Assembly (NCBI GenBank): GCA_013298695.1
Contig: JAAFIS010000004.1
Span: 297,739 to 361,738, forward strand
Length of the DNA: 64,000 nt
From: Betaproteobacteria bacterium
Lineage (GTDB): Bacteria; Pseudomonadota; Gammaproteobacteria; Burkholderiales; Casimicrobiaceae
Direction: 5' to 3'
Positions within the stretch are counted from its first letter, which is position 1. Every line of letters begins with the position of its first letter. A model generated the notes under the pieces. That model searched no databases. It saw only the letters and a program-made list of their open reading frames with translations, and was not told where the DNA came from. Of this stretch, positions 34,088-42,949 are shown in pieces. Made by a program: the position numbers and the translations under genes.

Positions 34088-34669
34088 TCAAGTTACGCTG
34101 TTAGCGCTATCACCGGTTTCAAGCGCCTTGTATTCCACCGAAACGATCTCAAGCTGCTCAACCCCCCCCGGCGCAGGCAAACTTACGCTATCGCCTTCGC
34201 GATGTTTAGTGAGCACGCGGGCAATCGGGCTGATCCAGCTCACGTAGCCGCGATTAGGGTCAGTCTCATCAAGGCCGACGATCGAAATGGTGCGTGATTC
34301 GCCTTTTTGATTTTCAACCGTCACGGTTGCGCCGAAAAAAATCTGATCGGTATCGCGGGTGGCGGGATCGATGACTTCGGCCTCGTCGAGTCGTTTGATG
34401 AGGTAGCGCGTGCGGCGATCAATTTCGCGCAGGCGACGTTTGCCGTACAAATAGTCGCCATTCTCACTGCGATCGCCATTGCTCGCCGCCCACGACACGA
34501 CGCGCGTCACTTCCGGGCGCTCCACTTTGGTGAGATGTTCCAACTCCGCCCTCAAGCGCGCATGACCGCCCGGCGTCATGTAATTCTTCGTCCCCGCAGG
34601 CAGCGGCGGAATCTGGATTTCATCGTCTTCCAGTTCGTCGTCAGTTTCTTTGGTGAAGGCTTTGCTCAT
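34088..34669 (-). CDS. greB: Transcription elongation factor GreB
   Basis: A 193-aa Gre factor that rescues backtracked RNA polymerase by stimulating transcript cleavage. The N-terminal coiled-coil bears NYMTPGGHARLRAELEHL and the tip segment NGDRSENGDYLYGKRRLREIDRR, with the acidic D/E tip residues. The C-terminal globular domain shows FFGATVTVEN and SWISPIARVLTKHREGD. The YLYGKRRLR signature and the RRTRYL pattern fit GreB rather than GreA. It carries an acidic 20-residue N-terminal extension (ETDDELEDDEIQ). It lies 12 bp upstream of the ZapB-like gene. Confidence 0.93.
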   Translation of the reverse strand: MSKAFTKETDDELEDDEIQIPPLPAGTKNYMTPGGHARLRAELEHLTKVERPEVTRVVSWAASNGDRSENGDYLYGKRRLREIDRRTRYLIKRLDEAEVIDPATRDTDQIFFGATVTVENQKGESRTISIVGLDETDPNRGYVSWISPIARVLTKHREGDSVSLPAPGGVEQLEIVSVEYKALETGDSANSVT

Positions 34670-34689
34670 TTGTGCAATTTTCCTTCATT

Positions 34690-34799
34690 GTCATTCCCGC
34701 GAAGGCGGGAACCCAGTCCGCGAAACCAATCATCGAAATTCAGGACGAGTTTTTGCGCAACCGTCCCGGTCTGGGTCCCTGTCTTCGCGGGGATGACGG
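34690..34799. repeat. CATTCCCGCGAAGGCGGGAA-type palindromic element
   Basis: Outer arms GTCATTCCCGCGAAGGCGGG (34690-34709 region) and the inverted counterpart CTTCGCGGGGATGAC (near 34784-34798) flank about 75 bp. Inner segments GGAACCCAG and CTGGGTCCC also pair. This is a MITE-like arrangement of a widely distributed bacterial repeat family. It sits between greB and btuF. Confidence 0.8.
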
Positions 34800-34804
34800 G
34801 GCGG

Positions 34805-35710
34805 TTACTTCCGCAACCGATCCACCGCTTCACACATCTCCCGCACCGCGTCCATCGTGCGCAAGGTCGGCCGATGCAATCTTCCACCATCCAACACCGC
34901 AATCGGCGTCGCAGCCAGCGGCGTTTTCTTCCACTGCGCAGCGACGTTATCAAGCGCGTTCGCACTTGCGAGCAAAATCGCATCGGGCTTCGCAGTGATT
35001 ACTGCTTCGCGGGACACTTCCGGCGCAGGAATTGCGAGCTCACCAAAGATATTTTTTGCGCCACAGGTGGCGAGCGCTTCGCCGATCAGGTGTTTGTTGG
35101 AGAGCGTAAACAACCTTCCATCACCGAGTTGATAGAACACACGAACGATGGGTTTCGATGCGTATTTCTCGCGCAAGCTTTGAATGCTGCGCTCGGCAGC
35201 GGCAGCACGTTCAATGGCGGCGCTCGAGGCTGCTTTGTCGGTTGACCACGAGGCAAATTCGCGCATCGTTGACACGATCCCAGCGAGTGAATCGACTTCG
35301 CTTCGATACACGCGAATGCCGAGGCGCTCAATCGCAGCAATGTCGTCGGCTTTGTTGCCGCTGGGCCACGCGACGACCAGATCAGGTTTGAGCGCGAGCA
35401 CGGCTTCGACATTCGTGCCGCGATAGCTCGAAGCTTTAGGCAACGTTTTTGCGACCTCGGGAAAATCGCACGATTCGCTCACGCCGACGACGCGCGCGCC
35501 AAGCCCCGCGGAAAACAGCAGCTCGGTCGCATGCGGCGCGAGGCTTACGATGCGTTGTGGTGCTGATGGCGTTGATTGCGGAGACGATGTTGATGGTGCG
35601 TTTGCGCTTTGCGCGACTGCAAGCTCACACGACAAACTTAGAGCAAAGATACAAACGATCGCCCAATTTAATTGGGCTAACGTTGATTTCCTATCTATTA
35701 TCGAAAACAT
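34805..35710 (-). CDS. btuF: Cobalamin ABC transporter, periplasmic binding protein
   Basis: A 301-aa helical-backbone metal-receptor protein of the BtuF type, which carries vitamin B12 from BtuB to BtuCD. After an export signal (about residues 15-35) and a Ser/Pro-rich linker come RIVSLAPHATELLFSAGLG, VVGVSESCDFP, LKPDLVVAWPSGN and LFTLSNKHLIGEALATCGAKN. Residues 11-18 (LAQLNWAI) are encoded by the palindrome GCCCAATTTAATTGGGC, a copy of the dispersed element lying inside the reading frame. It follows btuB by 42 bp. BtuC and BtuD are not in the window. Confidence 0.85.
   Translation of the reverse strand: MFSIIDRKSTLAQLNWAIVCIFALSLSCELAVAQSANAPSTSSPQSTPSAPQRIVSLAPHATELLFSAGLGARVVGVSESCDFPEVAKTLPKASSYRGTNVEAVLALKPDLVVAWPSGNKADDIAAIERLGIRVYRSEVDSLAGIVSTMREFASWSTDKAASSAAIERAAAAERSIQSLREKYASKPIVRVFYQLGDGRLFTLSNKHLIGEALATCGAKNIFGELAIPAPEVSREAVITAKPDAILLASANALDNVAAQWKKTPLAATPIAVLDGGRLHRPTLRTMDAVREMCEAVDRLRK
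35661..35677. repeat. AT-rich palindrome inside btuF signal-peptide region
   Basis: A perfect-core copy, GCCCAATTTAATTGGGC, of the dispersed palindromic element. It is translated as part of the btuF leader and lies about 50 bp from another copy in the btuB-btuF gap. Confidence 0.7.
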
Positions 35711-35727
35711 ATTGAATAAACGCTTTC

Positions 35728-35760
35728 GCCCAAATTTATTGGGCGATAAACGCTATAGCT
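35728..35760 (-). repeat. AT-rich palindromic element copy (btuB 3' end)
   Basis: GCCCAAATTTATTGGGC at 35728-35744 is followed by GATAAACGCTATAGCT. The CTA at 35753-35755 is the btuB stop codon. This is one of the clearest full copies. Confidence 0.7.
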
Positions 35761-37603
35761 GGTTCACACTTATCGTTAACCAAACTCGTCGTCCGCCCGT
35801 CGCGTAGCCGGTCGAAAATTGATAGTCGCGATCAAACGCGTTCTCAATTCTCGCGCCGACTGACACGCCGCGCATGATCTCACCGCGCGCGAAGACATTC
35901 ACGACGCTGTAACCCGCGAGCCGTTTGGTGTTGCTAGCGTTGTCGAAACGATTGCCGGACGCGATGAATTCAACGCCGCTCGTTACGCTAAAAATCTCGC
36001 CGCTCGCTTTGAGCGCACCGTGCAATTTCGCGCGCCGCGCAAGGCGTTTTCCAGAGTTCGCATCTTCAGGATCGGCGACGTCGACACTCGCGTCGATCAT
36101 CCAGCCCCCAACCCGAGTTCCTGCTGAAAATGTTGCACCACGCAAATCCGCTTTCGCCACGTTTTGTGGCGAGCAATTGAAGTTCGCATCACATTGAAAT
36201 TGAATCAAATCGCGCACGCGGTTTTCGTAGACGACGAGCTTTGCGTTCGACACGCCACTCGACCATTGCAGCGCGGCATCAATATTTTTCGCTTTCTCAG
36301 GCGCGAGCAAAGGATTTGAAAAGCCGGGGAAATACAAATCGTTAAACGTGGGCGCTTTGAAACTTGTACCTGCGTTCACGAGCACACGCCATGCTGGCGA
36401 GAACGCATAGCCAAGTCCGAAGTTACCGGTGGTACGTGTGTCGTACTGGTTGCTGTCATCAACGCGCAGCGATCCACTCAACTTGAACGGGTTCAAATTC
36501 GCATCAGCGCCGATCACAAAACTCGCGGTGCGCCGTGAATCATTCGCGAAATCTTCCGTGGACGTAATGCGCTCACGTCGCCACTCAATCGCGTTCCATA
36601 AAGAAACGCTGCGCGTTGCTCGGAAGTTGTTTTGCCAACTCGCTTGATCTTGCGTGGTTTTGTACTCGCCGGGAAAGCTCGAAACAAATTCTGATTGATC
36701 GACGCTTTGCCCGAGCGAGAGCGTCGATGTCCAACGATCCGAGACGGCATAGCGCGCCTTGATCGAAGCGTTGCGCACATCGGATTTGATGCGGTCATCG
36801 AAACCCGCGCCGCCGTCGTATTGCACGTTGCCTCGCGTCGCGATCAGATTGGCGTCGAGCGAAAATTGCGATGAAAGTTTCAACGAACCATTCGCGGCCA
36901 CGCTCGAAAAGCGATAGCCATCGCGATCTGGATTGAAGCTGAAGTTGTTTGAGTCAGTAATCGCGTTGTAGCCGCGCGATTCGCGATGATTGCCGGAAAT
37001 CGAAAACGAGCCGCTGCCGTTTGCAAAGCCCGCGCGTGCGCTTAAGTCGCTGGATCGTTTGTCGCCAAACATCGCGTTCGCCGAAAGCCCGACCGCTCGT
37101 TTAGTGAACACTTGAATCACGCCGCTCACCGCATCCGCGCCGTACAAACTCGCCGCAGGCCCTCGTACGACTTCGATGCGATCAATGTCGGTGATTGCGA
37201 TGTGTTGCAAGGCGGTGAGTCCGCTAAACGATGAGCCGACACGTTGCCCGTCGATCAGCACAAGCACTTGATTGCTATTGCCGCCGCGCACGAAGATCGA
37301 CGGCGTCGCGTTCGCGCCGAGCGATTGCACTTCGAGCCCCGGCACGCTTTGCAGCGCGGTCAGGATGTCGTTGATGCCCGCCGAAACGAGTTCGTCGCCA
37401 CGGACGACTGACACATCGCGCAAGGTGTCTTTAAGCGGCTCGACTGCGCGCAACGCGGTAACGATGACCGGCTCCACTTTAGTTTGCGCGAACGCGGCAC
37501 TTGCCGAAAGCGTGATCGCTGTCGCAAGCAAGGTTTTCGTAAAGGTTTGATGGAATCGACGCGAGTGTTGCGCGCCGCAAAGAGGTTTTTCAGTTGAATA
37601 CAA
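35753..37603 (-). CDS. btuB: TonB-dependent cobalamin receptor BtuB
   Basis: A 616-aa outer-membrane vitamin B12 receptor. The signal peptide ends SASAAFAQ. The TonB box and plug show PVIVTALR, LQSVPGLEVQSLG, IFVRGGNSNQVLVLIDGQRV and IDRIEVVRGPAASLYGADAVSGVIQVFT; the barrel ends in GGRRVWLTISVNQL. The frame is open to 37729 without an ATG near the signal peptide. A TTG at 37603 with GGAG six nt upstream gives a protein the size of E. coli BtuB (614 aa), so it is chosen. Expression should be controlled by the cobalamin riboswitch just upstream: high B12 would shut it down. Confidence 0.88.
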   Translation of the reverse strand: MYSTEKPLCGAQHSRRFHQTFTKTLLATAITLSASAAFAQTKVEPVIVTALRAVEPLKDTLRDVSVVRGDELVSAGINDILTALQSVPGLEVQSLGANATPSIFVRGGNSNQVLVLIDGQRVGSSFSGLTALQHIAITDIDRIEVVRGPAASLYGADAVSGVIQVFTKRAVGLSANAMFGDKRSSDLSARAGFANGSGSFSISGNHRESRGYNAITDSNNFSFNPDRDGYRFSSVAANGSLKLSSQFSLDANLIATRGNVQYDGGAGFDDRIKSDVRNASIKARYAVSDRWTSTLSLGQSVDQSEFVSSFPGEYKTTQDQASWQNNFRATRSVSLWNAIEWRRERITSTEDFANDSRRTASFVIGADANLNPFKLSGSLRVDDSNQYDTRTTGNFGLGYAFSPAWRVLVNAGTSFKAPTFNDLYFPGFSNPLLAPEKAKNIDAALQWSSGVSNAKLVVYENRVRDLIQFQCDANFNCSPQNVAKADLRGATFSAGTRVGGWMIDASVDVADPEDANSGKRLARRAKLHGALKASGEIFSVTSGVEFIASGNRFDNASNTKRLAGYSVVNVFARGEIMRGVSVGARIENAFDRDYQFSTGYATGGRRVWLTISVNQL

Positions 37604-37780
37604 AAATGACTCCGCACAAATGCCAAACCCTCCGTTCGGCGAACAGGGGACGAATGCGAAGTGTGGGAAGCAGAAGACATACGCCGCGATAAAACGTCGC
37701 GCAGGCGCACACCAACGGCGTCGCGCCACCCCGCGCGTTCGTCATCACCATGCGCTGAGGATCGCGCATGCGCTTGTGGC

Positions 37781-37936
37781 CGGTCTCCGGACTTATCGCC
37801 TACGCTCGACGCCTTCCCAAATCCAAAGGATTCAGTGGCTTCATGTCGCGCGCATTGCGAATTACCGTTGCGGGGGCAGTAGCGGACTGGGCGGCTCGAC
37901 GAATCGAACCGCTGGCACCGCTTTCCCGTTTCACCC
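37781..37936 (-). promoter_or_regulatory. Cobalamin riboswitch
   Basis: On the minus strand the conserved blocks appear in order: GGGTGAAACGGGAA, GGTGCCAGCGGTTC, the B12 box CTGCCCCCGCAACGGTAA (37865-37881 region), then AGCCACTG, GGGAAGGC and GATAAGTCCGGAGACCGG. It precedes btuB by about 180 bp. A further perfect stem GCACGC/GCGTGC at 37937-37957 lies just 5' of the aptamer and may be its basal extension. Adenosylcobalamin binding would reduce btuB and btuF expression. Confidence 0.95.
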
Positions 37937-38002
37937 GCACGCTATATCCCGCGTGCGGACACCAACAAGTACTTTTATGTTAGCGCATGCAACAATTCTG
38001 GA

Positions 38003-39871
38003 ATGCCCCTGACCGTTGCCAACGCCACAGTTTCAGATCGCGCCCTAATCTGGCGGCTGCTCTCCTATGTGAGGCCCTACCGTGGCAAGTTAGTAGGCGC
38101 CTCGTTGCTGTTGGCGATGGTGTCGCTGATTGAGCCGTTCATTTTGCTGGTGTTTGGTCGCATCGTTGACCGCGCATTCGTAAACCCATCCGGGGCAGCG
38201 GCAATAACCCAAATATCGCCGCAAGGCCAGCTTGCCAACAGCGCACTCGCGCCCTTAATTCAGTGGCTCGATAGCTGGCCGGTCACTTGGTTTCCGCTGT
38301 TTGTTGTCGTCATGTTTGTTCTGCGCAGCATCTTTAATTTTATTGGCGACATTGCGCTGCACTGGGTATCGAGCCGCGTTGTTTACGACGTTCGCGTCGA
38401 TACGTTCAGCAAGATGCTTCGCCTGCCGATGCGATTTTTTGACCGCAATGCGGCCGCGGAACTCACCTCAAAAATCACCTTCGACGCGCAACAGATTGGC
38501 ACGTCGTGTTCGCAAGCACTCACCGCACTGGTGCAGGATACGTTCAAGCTGATCGGCAGCCTGACTTGGTTGCTGCTGCTTAGCTGGAAGCTCACATTGG
38601 GCGTGTTTGTGATCGCACCGATTGTGGCGCTGGTGATTCGTTTCGTGACGCAGCGCTTGCGTCGCGCGAGCCAAGCGATGCAAACCACGATGGGCGAGTT
38701 GGCGCGATTTAGCGATGAAGCGCTGACCAATCAAAAAACGGTGAAATCGTTTAACGCGTTTGCAACGATCAGCGATGCGTTTAAGCGGCGCACGAATGCG
38801 TTTCGACAGGCGTACATGAAGCAAGAAACGGCGAACGCCGCAAGCGCGCCGTTGACACACATCGCCGTCTCTATCGCGATTGCCGTCATCATCTCACTGG
38901 CCATCGGTCAAGGCCAGCGCGGCGAGATGACGGCGGGGGAGTTCTCGGTGTTTTTCATCGCGCTGCTGAGTTTATTGCCGCCGCTCAAGAATTTGTCGTC
39001 GGTTAACGCAGTTATTCAGCGCGGGCTTGCCGCGGCCGGTGGATTGTTTGCCATTCAAGACGAAAAATCAGAGCGCGCATTAAGCGTTCTTTCCTCGCGC
39101 CAGATTCCGGATTCAAATGCGGCGGCGCTGAGCACAACGAGCGGACGCATCGAATTCGCGCAGGTGAGTTTTCGCTACGACAGCCGAGACGTTGATGCGC
39201 TAAATGGCGTGTCATTTGTGGTGGAGCCCGGTCAACACATAGCGCTCGTTGGCGGCTCAGGCAGCGGCAAGTCAACCGTGCTTTCGCTGCTTAACGGTTT
39301 CTACGAACCTAGCGCTGGTGAGATCCGTATCGGCGGCGAAAACATCGATACGTTGGATCTACAAACACTTCGCGCAAACATCGCGCTGGTGTCACAAGAC
39401 GTGCTGCTGGTCAATGATTCTGTGGCGGTGAATATTGCGTTCGGAGACTCACAAACCGCTGATCTTGCGCGGGTGCGAGCGGCGGCGCGCGCGGCTGGTG
39501 CAGAATCGTTTATCGACGCGTTGCCGGGTCAGTTTGCGGGCAACGTTGGCGAGGGCGGCGCGCTGCTCTCTGGAGGACAGCGTCAGCGAATTGCGCTGGC
39601 ACGTGCGTTCTATAAGAACGCGCCGATTCTTCTGTTCGATGAGGCGACGTCGGCGCTCGACACGACCAGTGAACGCGTGGTGCAAGACAGTCTCGCCGCG
39701 CTTGCGACGCAAAAAACGGTGCTGCAGGTCGCGCATCGATTAAGCAGCGTGCGACACGCCGATTTGATTTTGGTGTTTGACCACGGCCGCGTCGCCGAGC
39801 GCGGAAACCACGATGAGTTACTCGCGTTGGGCGGCATCTACGCGGGTTTGTTCAAACAGCAGGCGGCCTAA
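38003..39871 (+). CDS. msbA: ABC transporter, MsbA-like lipid A exporter
   Basis: A 622-aa half-transporter with an N-terminal membrane domain (about residues 20-335, six predicted hydrophobic segments) fused to an ATPase domain (about 375-622). Walker A is GGSGSGKST near residue 417, the signature LSGGQRQRIALARAF near 522, Walker B ILLFDEATSALD and the H-loop VLQVAHRLSSV. MsbA flips lipid A-core across the inner membrane. Size and DxxSRVVYDVRVDTFSKMLRLP-type coupling region suit MsbA, though related multidrug exporters are similar. It starts on the opposite strand to btuB, and its 3' end overlaps the convergent fused gene by 20 bp. Confidence 0.7.
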   Translation: MPLTVANATVSDRALIWRLLSYVRPYRGKLVGASLLLAMVSLIEPFILLVFGRIVDRAFVNPSGAAAITQISPQGQLANSALAPLIQWLDSWPVTWFPLFVVVMFVLRSIFNFIGDIALHWVSSRVVYDVRVDTFSKMLRLPMRFFDRNAAAELTSKITFDAQQIGTSCSQALTALVQDTFKLIGSLTWLLLLSWKLTLGVFVIAPIVALVIRFVTQRLRRASQAMQTTMGELARFSDEALTNQKTVKSFNAFATISDAFKRRTNAFRQAYMKQETANAASAPLTHIAVSIAIAVIISLAIGQGQRGEMTAGEFSVFFIALLSLLPPLKNLSSVNAVIQRGLAAAGGLFAIQDEKSERALSVLSSRQIPDSNAAALSTTSGRIEFAQVSFRYDSRDVDALNGVSFVVEPGQHIALVGGSGSGKSTVLSLLNGFYEPSAGEIRIGGENIDTLDLQTLRANIALVSQDVLLVNDSVAVNIAFGDSQTADLARVRAAARAAGAESFIDALPGQFAGNVGEGGALLSGGQRQRIALARAFYKNAPILLFDEATSALDTTSERVVQDSLAALATQKTVLQVAHRLSSVRHADLILVFDHGRVAERGNHDELLALGGIYAGLFKQQAA

Positions 39872-42644
39872 AATCTACCACCCAGCGCTTAAGCGCTTGA
39901 TGCACGTCAGCGGGCGGCGCGGCGGACAGCCAGTCAACGAGTTCATCCAAGTTGAGCGACACCGATTCCTTCGTCACCACGCGGCGCACTTTGGCATGCT
40001 TGGTGGGCGCGAATTGCTCAAGATCGCCGATCAATTCTTCGTGCATTTTTTCGCCCAAGCGCAGCCCCGTAAACACGATCGGTACCGCGTCTTCGTTGCC
40101 GCGCGCGAGTCGCACCAGCTCTTTTGCAAGATCGACGATGCGCACCGGTTCACCCATATCCAACACGTAGAGCGATCCGGGCTCGCCCAGCAATCCCGCC
40201 TGCAACACTAGCTGCGCAGCTTCTGGAATCGACATGAAAAAACGCGTCATTTCCGGATGCGTCACCGTGATCGGGCCGCCGTTCTCAATTTGCTTGCGAA
40301 ATTTCGGGATCACGCTGCCGTTGCTGCCCAGCACATTTCCAAAGCGAACGCCCACAAAATTGGTGGGTGAAGGCTCAAAACTGAGCGTCGCGAGTTCTGC
40401 TAAACGCTTGCTCGCGCCCATAATGCTTGAGGGGCGTACCGCTTTATCCGTAGACACAAGAACGAACTTTTCAACGCCAATTTCACGAGCGCATTCGGCC
40501 ATCGTAATCGTGCCGTGGGTGTTGTTGCGCACGGCCTCCCAGGCGTTCACCGTTTCCGTCATCGGCACGTGTTTGTACGCTGCGGCGTGAAACACGATGG
40601 ACGGCTTTTCAGCCGCGAGCACCTCGCGGATACGCGCGCGGTTGCGCACATCGGCGACATAGACCTCAATGCGCTTCACGTCAAAGATTTGTTGTAACTG
40701 CTCGTAAATATCGTACGCCGCAAATTCCGAAATATCGAGCAACACGATTCTGGCGGGATGGAATCGCACGATCTGGGTGCAGAGTTCGCGTCCGATGGAT
40801 CCGCCCGCGCCGGTGACGAGCACGGTGCGCCCAGCAAACCATTGGTTGAGTCCGTCGGTATCAAGCGCGACCGGATCGCGCCCCAGCAGGTCCTCAAGCT
40901 CAATTGCCCGCAAACGCGCGTGAGTATCGTTTTCGCCGAGCATTTCGTCGTAGGCCGGCACCGTAAGCGCTACCAATTTCGCGGCGTTCGCTAGCTGCAC
41001 CGCGCGCCTGCGCTCTTGGTGGGTTGCGTTTGGCATGGCCACGATCGCATGTTGTGCGCCAAAGCGGCGCGACACGATGCCCACTTCGTCAAGCGCACCG
41101 AGCACCGGAATGTCGTGCAGCCGAGCGCCGCGCTTGGCAAGATCGTCGTCGAGCAGCGCAACCGGCCGCCAAAGCTCAGAGCGTTGCAGCTGCTTGATTA
41201 GGTTTGCAGCGGCGGTGCCGGCGCCGATGATTACCACAGGTTCACCGCGAATCGCAGAGAGCCCGTAAAGCCGATGCTCTTTCCAGCTGCGAATCGCCAT
41301 CCGCGCACCTCCCATCAAAAGGATTACAAATATCGGCTGTAACGCCAAAACAAAGCGGGGCCAGATGAACGAATCCGGACGTATCAATAGAAAGGCTAAT
41401 CCGGTTGCGGCCGAAGCGATAAAAGCGGCTCGAATAATGAGCCACATGTCGGCGAGGCTCGCAAAACGCCAAATTCCGCGATACAAACCCATCGCGAGAA
41501 AAACGGCAGCGTGGATTGGCAGTACAAACGCCAGGCTACGCAACACGTCGTTTGCCGAATAAATCGCGGTGTCAAAGTTTGAGTTGAAGCGCACCCAAAA
41601 AAGCGCCGCCCAAGCAACCGCGACTGCCGCCAAATCGTACAAAAGCGCTGTGGGCGCGCGTGGATTCAGCAGCAGGTTGACTGGAGGGCGGCGAACAGCG
41701 ACGTGCGCAACAACGAGATAGGTCGCGCCAAACGCAAGCGCTAGCAATAATTTCAGTGCGGCACTCACGTCCGTTGCGAAATGCAGCGCGAGCGCGGTCA
41801 ACACGGAAGTTGCACACCAGGCAATCATCCAAACGAAAAGCCCGCGATGCCCAAGCCCCGCCAACACCAAGCGCTGGTAGATGTGATCGCGGTGCGGCGT
41901 CGTTGCACGATGGCCTTGTAGCAGTCGGCGCGCGAGCGTCCAGGTGGCATCCGCCCAAAACGGCGCAAAGAGCGCGACCGGCACCGCCGCTGACCACGCG
42001 TTCTCAAAAACACCGGCCACGCTTATCGCAGCAAGCACCAAGCCCAGCAAAGTCGATCCGCCGTCGCCCATGAAAATTTTGGCGGGCGGAACGTTGAAGA
42101 ACAAGAATCCCATCGCCGCGCCCGCAAGCGCCGCCGCCAGCGTGCCCAGATCCTCGATGCGGCTTCCCGGCGATGCTGCGGCGAAGGCAAGCGCGGCGAG
42201 CGTTGCGCCGCCCACCACTGCCATTAGCGCCGCAATGCCGTCGGCACCGTCCATGAAATTGAAAAGATTGGTGCCCCACACCAACACCAAAAAGACGACC
42301 AGTGCCGTTTGAAACGGCATCGTCGGCAGCCAAAACGCCACCAAAAGCAGCGCACAGAGCGCATGCGCCAATAGTCGTAAATTCGCGCTAACGCCAAACC
42401 AATCGTCTGCTGAAGAGACGAAAAAAAGTAATACAATAACCGCAAAAAACCACGCGTTGGCCCAATAGAAACAAGCGACAAACAAAAAAGCCAAAGCAAT
42501 ACCCAGTCCGCCACCGCGCGACGTAGGTATAGTGTGAAGCGAGCGCTCACTCGGTGAGGCGTGCGGACTCGGGATGCGGGCGAAAATCAGGCCGACCACA
42601 GCAAGCCAGCTCAACGCCAATCCCAGTAAAGCAGCGTTCATCAA
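39852..42644 (-). CDS. Fused glycosyl-1-phosphate transferase and UDP-sugar 4,6-dehydratase (WbpL-WbpM-like)
   Basis: A 930-aa fusion. Residues 1 to about 310 are a WecA/MraY-type polyprenol-phosphate sugar transferase with many membrane helices and the motifs FVSSADDWFGVS, FNFMDGADGIAAL (near residue 131) and KIFMGDGGSTLLG. After a short linker (RPPVNLLLNPRAP) comes a CapD/WbpM/FlaA1-type protein: four more membrane helices at about 330-450, a first Rossmann motif VVIIGAGTAAANLIKQL near 471, and the dehydratase domain with VTGAGGSIGRELC near 611 and MGASKRLAE near 743. Together they would make a UDP-4-keto sugar and start O-antigen, capsule or glycoprotein glycan assembly on undecaprenyl phosphate. 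These are usually two separate genes. Confidence 0.85.
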   Translation of the reverse strand: MMNAALLGLALSWLAVVGLIFARIPSPHASPSERSLHTIPTSRGGGLGIALAFLFVACFYWANAWFFAVIVLLFFVSSADDWFGVSANLRLLAHALCALLLVAFWLPTMPFQTALVVFLVLVWGTNLFNFMDGADGIAALMAVVGGATLAALAFAAASPGSRIEDLGTLAAALAGAAMGFLFFNVPPAKIFMGDGGSTLLGLVLAAISVAGVFENAWSAAVPVALFAPFWADATWTLARRLLQGHRATTPHRDHIYQRLVLAGLGHRGLFVWMIAWCATSVLTALALHFATDVSAALKLLLALAFGATYLVVAHVAVRRPPVNLLLNPRAPTALLYDLAAVAVAWAALFWVRFNSNFDTAIYSANDVLRSLAFVLPIHAAVFLAMGLYRGIWRFASLADMWLIIRAAFIASAATGLAFLLIRPDSFIWPRFVLALQPIFVILLMGGARMAIRSWKEHRLYGLSAIRGEPVVIIGAGTAAANLIKQLQRSELWRPVALLDDDLAKRGARLHDIPVLGALDEVGIVSRRFGAQHAIVAMPNATHQERRRAVQLANAAKLVALTVPAYDEMLGENDTHARLRAIELEDLLGRDPVALDTDGLNQWFAGRTVLVTGAGGSIGRELCTQIVRFHPARIVLLDISEFAAYDIYEQLQQIFDVKRIEVYVADVRNRARIREVLAAEKPSIVFHAAAYKHVPMTETVNAWEAVRNNTHGTITMAECAREIGVEKFVLVSTDKAVRPSSIMGASKRLAELATLSFEPSPTNFVGVRFGNVLGSNGSVIPKFRKQIENGGPITVTHPEMTRFFMSIPEAAQLVLQAGLLGEPGSLYVLDMGEPVRIVDLAKELVRLARGNEDAVPIVFTGLRLGEKMHEELIGDLEQFAPTKHAKVRRVVTKESVSLNLDELVDWLSAAPPADVHQALKRWVVDFRPPAV

Positions 42645-42949
42645 AAAATAATTCTTAAAGTAATCAATAGTTTACGCAAATCTTCTTGCAGGATTTCGGG
42701 TCGCTTATGCGATTGGCATCAGCGTATTGTCGTCGCAAAGCAACGGCGATTCAATGTTGCAAATTGACAACTAGCCGCGTTGATATCGGTGATCAAGCGC
42801 CCACCGCTCGTGGCGTCATAGGGTGATCTTTGGCAGAATTGGTGGTAGCTTCCGAATTTTTGTATTGGAAGAAATTTTGTCGGCAACCGGGGCATCTCTT
42901 GATGCGACCCAACAATATGCCGGTGTTTGAATTACTGAGGAGAGACTGA
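42645..42949. other. Intergenic region between fused gene and porin
   Basis: About 305 bp between divergent starts. It contains the strong ribosome-binding site GAGGAGAG just ahead of the porin ATG and a weak CTTCC/GGAAG stem near 42850-42872 in the presumed porin leader. No confident promoter pair, RNA gene or coding frame is seen. Confidence 0.5.

Noticed and set aside
34307..35245. 312-codon plus-strand frame across greB, the repeat and btuF
   Set aside because: It runs antisense through two conserved genes and a REP element, and its product is Arg/Phe-rich without any family motif.
37604..37729. N-terminal extension of the btuB frame to 37729
   Set aside because: The extra 42 residues lack a signal-peptide form and begin close to the riboswitch. 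The TTG at 37603 with GGAG gives the expected BtuB length.
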